Assembly (NCBI GenBank): GCA_030620095.1
Contig: JAUTXW010001355.1
Location: forward strand, 1,488,001 to 1,552,000
Reading direction: 5' to 3'
Source: Kuschelorhynchus macadamiae
Lineage: Eukaryota > Arthropoda > Insecta > Coleoptera > Curculionidae
DNA length: 64,000 bases
Every line of letters starts with the position of its first letter. The stretch's first letter is position 1. Both the position numbers and the translations under genes were made by a program. Under the pieces are notes generated by a model. The model did no database searches and was not told the origin of the DNA. It worked only from the letters and a program-made list of their open reading frames with translations. This document shows positions 58,045-64,000 of this stretch, in pieces.

Positions 58045-59160
58045 TAGTTTACTTCCCTCGTAAGAGATCCTAGATACCAAAAAGCATGTTTTCTCAATTC
58101 CGTCGGTCTGCCTGCTCGCGGCGTAGCTAAAAAACTACTCACCCTATTGACTTCTGGGGATGAAATGCTAACATTTTGGTAAAAATCCAATATGACGAAA
58201 CAAAATGGCGGCCTCGTGAAATACGAAACAAATTATTACTAGTTCTTATCTAATTTACCTGAAATCAAGTATAATGTAGGATACAACTGGTTCAATTTTG
58301 GTACGAATCCAAAATCAACCTGAGAAAACTACATAAGTATTAGATTGATTTCAAATTTTGTGCGAGAATTAAGTATGATATAGAGATGAGCTGATAAAAT
58401 TGTGGTACGAATTCAAGATGATGGTCAAATAAAATGTTTGTAAAGAAGAAAAAATCTCCCTTCCAGGATTTTACAGACCTTCATGTTTTAGTATTATAAA
58501 TGCCAAATAGCATGTTTTCTCCGTTCCGTAGATCTGTCCGTCTATCAGCTCGCGGCATAGCTAAAAAACTACTTACCAGATTGACTTGAATGACATTATG
58601 ATAAAAATCCAAATTGGCGACCTAGTGAAATGTTAAAAAAGTAATTACTAAAAACTAATTATCCAATTTACCTCGAATGTAGCACAGAGCTCTATTATTA
58701 CATTAGAATGAACTGGTAATATTTTGATACGAATCCAAGATATCAAAACAAAATCACGGCCTAACAAAATATTTTAAAACCAGCCTGAAAAAACTACTAA
58801 TTATTAGTTTGATTTTAAATTTTGTACAAGAATTAAGTGTGATATAGAGATAAACTGGTAAACTTAATGGTACGAATGTAAGATGGGGGAATAAAATGGT
58901 GACCAAATAAACTGTTTAAAAAATGAGTGTAAAAAGTTCTTATTCAATTGACTTCAATTTTTGCACAAAAATTGGATATATTCGTATTCTAGGGATATAA
59001 TGGTACGAATTCAATATGGTGGAATAAAAGGACGGTCTAATGAAACTTTTAGCAAGTTAATGCAAAAAAAAATCGGCAAATTTCCTGTACCCGAATCTTT
59101 CCTCATTACGGATCATTTCTTTTATTAGGAATAGTGAAGTGCGACCCAACTTAGTTCAGT
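58045..59160 (+). repeat. ATGGCGG-rich dispersed repeat, copy k, plus half
   Basis: Begins at the clean edge ACTTCCCTCGTAAGAG and carries monomers with AACAAAATGGCGGCC (near 58198) and AAGATGGGGG-type variants. Two CRGA-type blocks lie near 58105 and 58535. It meets a minus-orientation copy near 59160, forming an inverted pair. Confidence 0.8.
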
Positions 59161-60275
59161 GCATAGTAATTTAGTAACACATATATACTGATTTTTCGAA
59201 CATTTTTATTGGGCACCATTTTGTTCCATCATACTGGATTCCTACGAATATTTTATCAGTGTCTATCCATCCACACTTGGGCATAATATAAAATAAATTT
59301 AAAAAGTAGTTTTTACATTGACAAACACCGCCATTTTGTTACATCATGTTAAATCCGTGCCGGTTTTTCCTAATATCACATTTAATTTTTCTGCAAAATT
59401 TAAAGTCAGTTGAACAAGATTCTTTTTACGTTGATTTTGAATTTCCACCACAACTTCACCAGTTTATCTTTATCTCACACTTAATTCTTGCACCGAATTT
59501 GAAATTAATCTAATAGGTGGTTTTTTGAGGCTGATTTTTTAAATATTTTATTAGGCCTCCATTTTGTTTTGCTATCTTGGATTCATACCAAAACGTTACC
59601 TTTTCATTCCTATGCAAAACTTGAATTTTGTACAAAATTCGAGGCAAATTAAATAATTAGTTTTTTTAGTAATCATTTTTTAACGTTTTGCTAGGCCGCT
59701 TTCTTTTTCCGGCATATTGGATTTTTACCAAAATATTAGCACGTCATCCCCACATGACCGTCAATCTGATAAGTAGTTTTTAAGCTATGCCGCGAGCTGA
59801 CAGACAGACAAACCGACACACGGACCGACGGAATTGATAAATCATATTTTTTCGCTAAAACGTGAAGATATGTAAAACCTAAGAGGGTGTTTTTTTTTTA
59901 ACAATTACAAACATTTTATATGGTCGCCATTTTGTTCCGCCATCTTGACCATTAGTACCACAATTTTACTAGTTCATCTCTATACCTCATTTAGTTATAG
60001 CACATAATTTGAAATCAATCCATTAAAAGACAGTATGTGTTCCTAAATAACTATGTACTGAACTAAATTGGTTCACACTTCACTATTCCTAGTAAAAGGA
60101 AATATTCATAATGAGGGAAGTTCCGGGTAAAGGAAATTTACCGATTTTTCATAAAAGGTTTTATTCCGGGACTTACCCTTTTGTTTGACCATATAGGATT
60201 CGCACTAAAAACCTTTCAACCTGTCTCTTTTTAACATTTCGTTAGGCCGCCATATTGGGTTCGTTTTCCTCCATA
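59160..60275 (-). repeat. ATGGCGG-rich dispersed repeat, copy k, minus half
   Basis: Minus-orientation monomers (complement CGCCATTTTGTTCCGCC near 59925), a CRGA block near 59800, and an end near 60110 (ATAATGAGGGAAGTTCCGGG) in the opposite sense, suggesting another small inversion. It terminates at a TA microsatellite. Confidence 0.75.
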
Positions 60276-60277
60276 TT

Positions 60278-60422
<145 letters not shown>

Positions 60423-60534
60423 GGAAAATATTCAAAGTTGGCTCGTATCTAAAAAATGGTGGGAGATGGGTATAGGAACATATATGAAAATATTGTAGGC
60501 AAGGTATTGGTTTATTCGAAGATACCATAAAATA

Positions 60535-60613
60535 CAGGGTGTTGTATTTAAAATAAATGAGTTTTCACCATTACTAAATTTCGATAAAAATGCCTTTTTT
60601 ATACGACACCCTG
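60535..60613. mobile_element. 79-bp TA-flanked inverted-end element
   Basis: Ends CAGGGTGTTGTATTTAAAA and, complemented, CAGGGTGTCGTATAAAAAA, TA on both sides, only about 40 bp between. It resembles the short end-to-end segments inside the arms of element 4. Confidence 0.6.
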
Positions 60614-60851
60614 TATGATATATCGCTATTCTAACATATAGTTATTTTAAATATATGCACTCTCTAACCTAGAAAAAAATCTAGTAATTATCTCGCTTAC
60701 GCAGGTAAATATGGAATTTTATTAACATGGTGATTTTCTAAAAAAAAACCATAAATTAATTTTTTTAGAGAAAATGGTAGGAGATAAGTATAGGAAGATG
60801 TTATCAAAAGTTACTTAAAATTGTGCATAGAATCAGAAACTGCAATAAAAT

Positions 60852-61033
60852 GTAGGGTGTTCTATTTGAAATTCCAATGTTGCTATTGGTTTCGGAGAGA
60901 TGTGGCAACGCTGCACTTGCGAAAATATTTTTAAAATATAGATTATTACCTATTATGTCCGTATGCCGAATTTGAAAAAAATCCCTTTTATAGTTCTCCA
61001 GAACTTTAAATAGGACACTCAACGTGAATCACC

Positions 61034-61036
<3 letters not shown>
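60852..61036. mobile_element. Small mariner-end-like inverted segment with nested right end
   Basis: TAGGGTGTTCTATTTGAAA at 60852 pairs with TTTAAATAGGACACTC at 61005-61020. Just outside, GTGAATCACCCTG (ending 61036) is a further outer end next to a TA run. Flanking sequence at 60770-60850 is a diverged direct repeat of 60450-60535. No coding sequence. Confidence 0.5.

Positions 61037-61078
<42 letters not shown>
61037..61078. repeat. TA microsatellite
   Basis: About 20 TA units abutting a CACCCTG end. Confidence 0.9.
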
Positions 61079-61079
<1 letters not shown>

Positions 61080-61081
<2 letters not shown>

Positions 61082-61500
61082 GTTGATAAAGTCAATAAGT
61101 AGTTTCTTAATAATGTTTTTTTTTTACGTTTTGTGAGGCCGCCATTTTGTTGCGCCATATTGGATTTTTACCAAAATGTAAACGTTTCGTCTTCATATGA
61201 CCCTTGATTTCTAAGCAAACTTTAAAATCAATAGTTTTTGGATGCCGCGTTTAGACAGAACGCCAGACCGACAGACTGACGGAAATTGAAAAACATGTTG
61301 TACGGGACCCAGGGACCCTAAACCGCAAAGATCTGCAAAAATATCGGAGGGTTTTTTTCATGATTACAAATGAAATAAATTACAGTTTACAGGATTTGTA
61401 AAAAGTTATTATCAAATAATTATGTGCATATATACACTGTGTTATCTGTGCGGAGTCCAATTCTGTACGAGGGAAGTTCTGGGTAAAGGGGAATTTACTG
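61080..61500 (-). repeat. ATGGCGG-type dispersed repeat, copy l
   Basis: Complement CCGCCATTTTGTTGCGCCAT near 61140, a CRGA-type block near 61258-61285, and TGTACGAGGGAAGTTCTGGG at about 61465 near one edge. Confidence 0.75.
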
Positions 61501-61925
61501 TTTTTCCAGGTGTTGCGGACATGTTGGCGGATTCTTTAGATTAAGCGTGAAGCGACTCAAACATATTTCTATTATTGCTCGCTTCTCAGAAATGATCTTC
61601 GATTACTCGAAGGTCGAGTTAAACATTTTAACTTCGGCACACATCATAAAAAGTAAAATTATCATTCAGTGGCATGAAAATAAAATAGGCTCTCACAAGC
61701 CAATTTACAATACACACTGTAGAATTACGTCCGAGAACCGCTCCTCTGTTCTCTTTAGAAACAAGCAGTAATTCTTTGACTATATCGATGACTTAAAAGA
61801 ACTTAAGGGTGGTAACAAAGAAAACAGTTAATTTATACATGATCGACGTTGGTGGCATATTTTGCCTTAAGTTTTTGTTATTATAAGAGTAAATACTGCT
61901 GAAAGAATGCTGTTGTTCAGTTTTC
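61500..61925. other. No recognised feature
   Basis: Less AT-rich than its surroundings, with a 74-codon open frame (61547-61771) that I do not recognise and that lacks supporting motifs. Lies between two copies of the dispersed repeat. Confidence 0.4.
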
Positions 61926-62290
61926 GCTTCCCTCGTAGGAAGTATTGTAATTGTGAAAAAAGTTACCCTCCGAGATTTTTGCACATCTTTGCATTTTTGG
62001 ATCTTTGCACCCCGAAAAACATGTTCTCCCATTTCCGTCAGTCTGTCGGTCTGTCTGTCGTTCTGTTTGTGCACGGTAGAGCTCAAAAACTACTTATTTG
62101 ATCGACTTCAAATTTTGGTCAAAAATCATTTTGATTAAAGTCCCATATGGCGGAAAGAAATTGCGACCTCTCAAAATGTAAAAAAATCATTATTAAGAAA
62201 CTGCTTATCGAATGGAGTTCAAAATATGCGCGTTATGGCGGAACAAAATGGCAGCTTAATAAAATATTCCGTAAAATTTCATTTATTGAA
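61926..62290 (+). repeat. ATGGCGG-type dispersed repeat, copy m
   Basis: Starts CTTCCCTCGTAGGAAGTATT, has a GTCTGTCGGTCTGTCTGTCG block near 62040-62060, and monomers ending in AACAAAATGGCAGC near 62245. Confidence 0.75.
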
Positions 62291-62349
62291 TAAATTATAG
62301 AGGAAAATAACAAAGAACAATTTATTTTTTGTAGACTACGTAAATAATA

Positions 62350-62361
62350 TTATATACAATC

Positions 62362-62392
<31 letters not shown>

Positions 62393-64000
62393 AAGTGACC
62401 AACTTTACCAAAGCCTTGATACCCAAATGAAAAAAGCAGTATTGGAATATTGTGGCACAGATCCACTAACCATCTTTGCCTATGCTCAAGACTTCCAAAA
62501 AACTTGCAATACTACTTAATATCATGAACAACCTAATATTCCCTGACATTGTTCCAGAAGTTGAGTCCTTAGAATATCTGGACATGATCAACTATTGTGC
62601 AGCACTCTCAATTACTAAATCAATGGGACATAAATTGCCAACGAGAAAATGAGAAATAGGAAGGGCGGAAATAGTAGTGCAACGAACACGAGCCTGGGAA
62701 AAGAGATTGGAAAATAAAATTGACCTTCTTAAGAAGAATATTGGAAGACTGACTGAGTATGTAAATGGGCTAAGAACGATAAAACTAGAGATTAGTGTGG
62801 AATCGATCATCCAACGTACTGGAGTACATTCCCGCCAAGATCAAGATAATATTAGGCCTATTCAATGCCTCGATACTCTTAAGTAAAAAGTCTCTGTATA
62901 TGCGGGTCGACTGAGAGGGTATAAAGTCAGCAATGAGAGAAAGCATGATAACGCTTTATTTGCAAGATCAGAAAAGGGATTTTATAGATCCCTCAATAAA
63001 AATACGGAGAGAATAATACAGAATATCCTAGTAAGGAGGCGGTTGAGCATTTTTGGAAGGAGCAATTATCTACGTCGGTAACATCTATTTTAAGCTCAAG
63101 CTGGATTGAAATAGAAAATATAATTGCTTGGGAATATAACCAAATGCAGTATTATTATGAGCATCCTTAAAACGGTACACAACTGGAAAGCTCCAGGCCC
63201 TGATGGAATACATGTTTACTGATTGAAGAAACTCAGGGCCATACCCGAAAAATTAGCATTTTGCCTTAATAATCTAATTGCAGGAACCCCAAGATATGCC
63301 ATATTTCCTTCCTCAAGGAGTTATCTACTTTCTTCCCAAAGACCGAAGAAACACGATCGATCCTTCTAAATATCGCCCAATTACCTGCATGCCAACGCTT
63401 TATAAGCTGATAACATCCTGTGTAACTTTAAGGATATCAACCACTGTGAACATAACAATATAATATCTATATAAGAAAGCAAAACGGTAAAGACTCTGTG
63501 GGTTGTAAAGAGCAATTAATAATTAATTCGGTCATCTTTAATCAAGCTTACGCTGAGCGGAGAAATCTCTTTATGGCTTATATTGATTATAAAAAAGTGT
63601 TCGATTCTAGTATAAGGATGGGTAGAGAGATGGATTTCAGATGCAGAACGGTCAGGCAGCAATGCGACATGGAGATGCCTACAAATATCTTGGTATAATG
63701 TCAGGGCAGTGTATAAAACACCTAGTAATGAAGCATGAACTGACAAGCGAGTATACAGAAAGAATACGACAATTGCTAAAATCAAAACTTAACACCATCA
63801 ATTTCTCTAGAGCAATTAACACCTACGCTTGTTCTGTGTTTGGCTATTAATTTGGGATAATTAAGTGGTCCAACACTGACATCAATAACCTGCAGGGAAA
63901 AATCAGAACTCTACTCACGAAGTCCCAAAAACACCATCTAAGAAGTGCCATAGAATGTACGAAAATTCCACGCCATCAAGGCGGGAGAAGATTAACAGAT
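62350..64000 (+). mobile_element. R4/Dong-like non-LTR retrotransposon, runs off the window
   Basis: Plus-strand copy beginning at an AAT microsatellite (about 62356-62392). Coding pieces cover the N-terminal region through the reverse transcriptase; the 3' end lies beyond the window. It is a different lineage from the 48-52 kb copy, judging by its divergent reverse transcriptase segments. Confidence 0.72.
62400..64000 (+). pseudogene. Broken R4/Dong-like reverse transcriptase gene (partial)
   Basis: Readable segments, in shifting frames, are WEKRLENKIDLLKKNIGRLT (62694), GRLRGYKVSNERKHDNALFA then RSEKGFYRSLN (62910-63000), NWKAPGPDGIHVYWLKKLRA (63183-63240), PQGVIYFLPKD and DPSKYRPITCMPTLYKLITS (63300-63420), NSVIFNQAYAERRNLFMAYI with DYKKVFDS (the first catalytic Asp region, 63530-63605), and YKYLGIMSG, then LLKSKLNTINFSRAINTYA (63680-63830). 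These follow the reverse transcriptase order (fingers, palm, thumb). Part of the palm with the FADD box is deleted between DYKKVFDS and YKYLGI. It continues past the end of the window (KSQKHHLRSA, IPRHQGGRRLTD). Confidence 0.75.

Overview
This looks like a stretch of a large, AT-rich animal genome, most likely an insect (beetle-like repeat content is my guess). The reasons are spliced transposon genes, many Tc1/mariner-group relatives, non-LTR retrotransposons and Penelope-like elements, with no operons or bacterial features. I find no convincing host gene, tRNA or rRNA. The window is a graveyard of nested repeats; almost every readable protein fragment belongs to a transposable element.

Layout: 1-2475 is a mariner-group element with a broken transposase, followed by three tandem units (2476-3150) carrying hammerhead-ribozyme-like motifs. 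6213-8865 is a second mariner-group element. 8870-10245 is a broken, apparently once-spliced gene of a large uncharacterised transposon-type protein. 11600-17170 is mostly a dispersed repeat full of ATGGCGG motifs. 16811-25500 is bounded by two 0.8-kb inverted arms and holds two nearly intact mariner-group elements (17673-19744 and 19761-22533) separated only by a TA microsatellite. 25800-38940 is a fifth mariner-group element split by an 11-kb insertion (25987-36985) with perfect 43-bp inverted ends; that insertion carries a non-LTR retrotransposon with both ORFs open (32661-36943, minus strand). 38987-41594 is a GINGER/KRBA2-like integrase transposon with recognisable introns. 41765-43385 is an inverted pair of Penelope-like GIY-YIG fragments. 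44575-47320 mixes ribozyme-like units, a deleted mariner-group element and a Penelope end. 48178-54200 and 62390-64000 hold R4/Dong-like non-LTR elements sitting in AAT/ATT microsatellites, one with an N-terminal OTU protease domain. 55540-62290 is again mostly the ATGGCGG repeat, with a pogo-type transposase N-terminus at 57663.

The mariner-group copies with readable C-termini show 41 residues between the second and third catalytic positions (DD41D type) and most have telescoped ends, one inverted-repeat end lying inside another. Three signals deserve most attention: the repeated hammerhead-like cores, the dispersed repeat built from paired YY1/Pho-type motifs, and the 11-kb insertion of unknown class. 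All family assignments are from reading motifs by eye; no searches were run.
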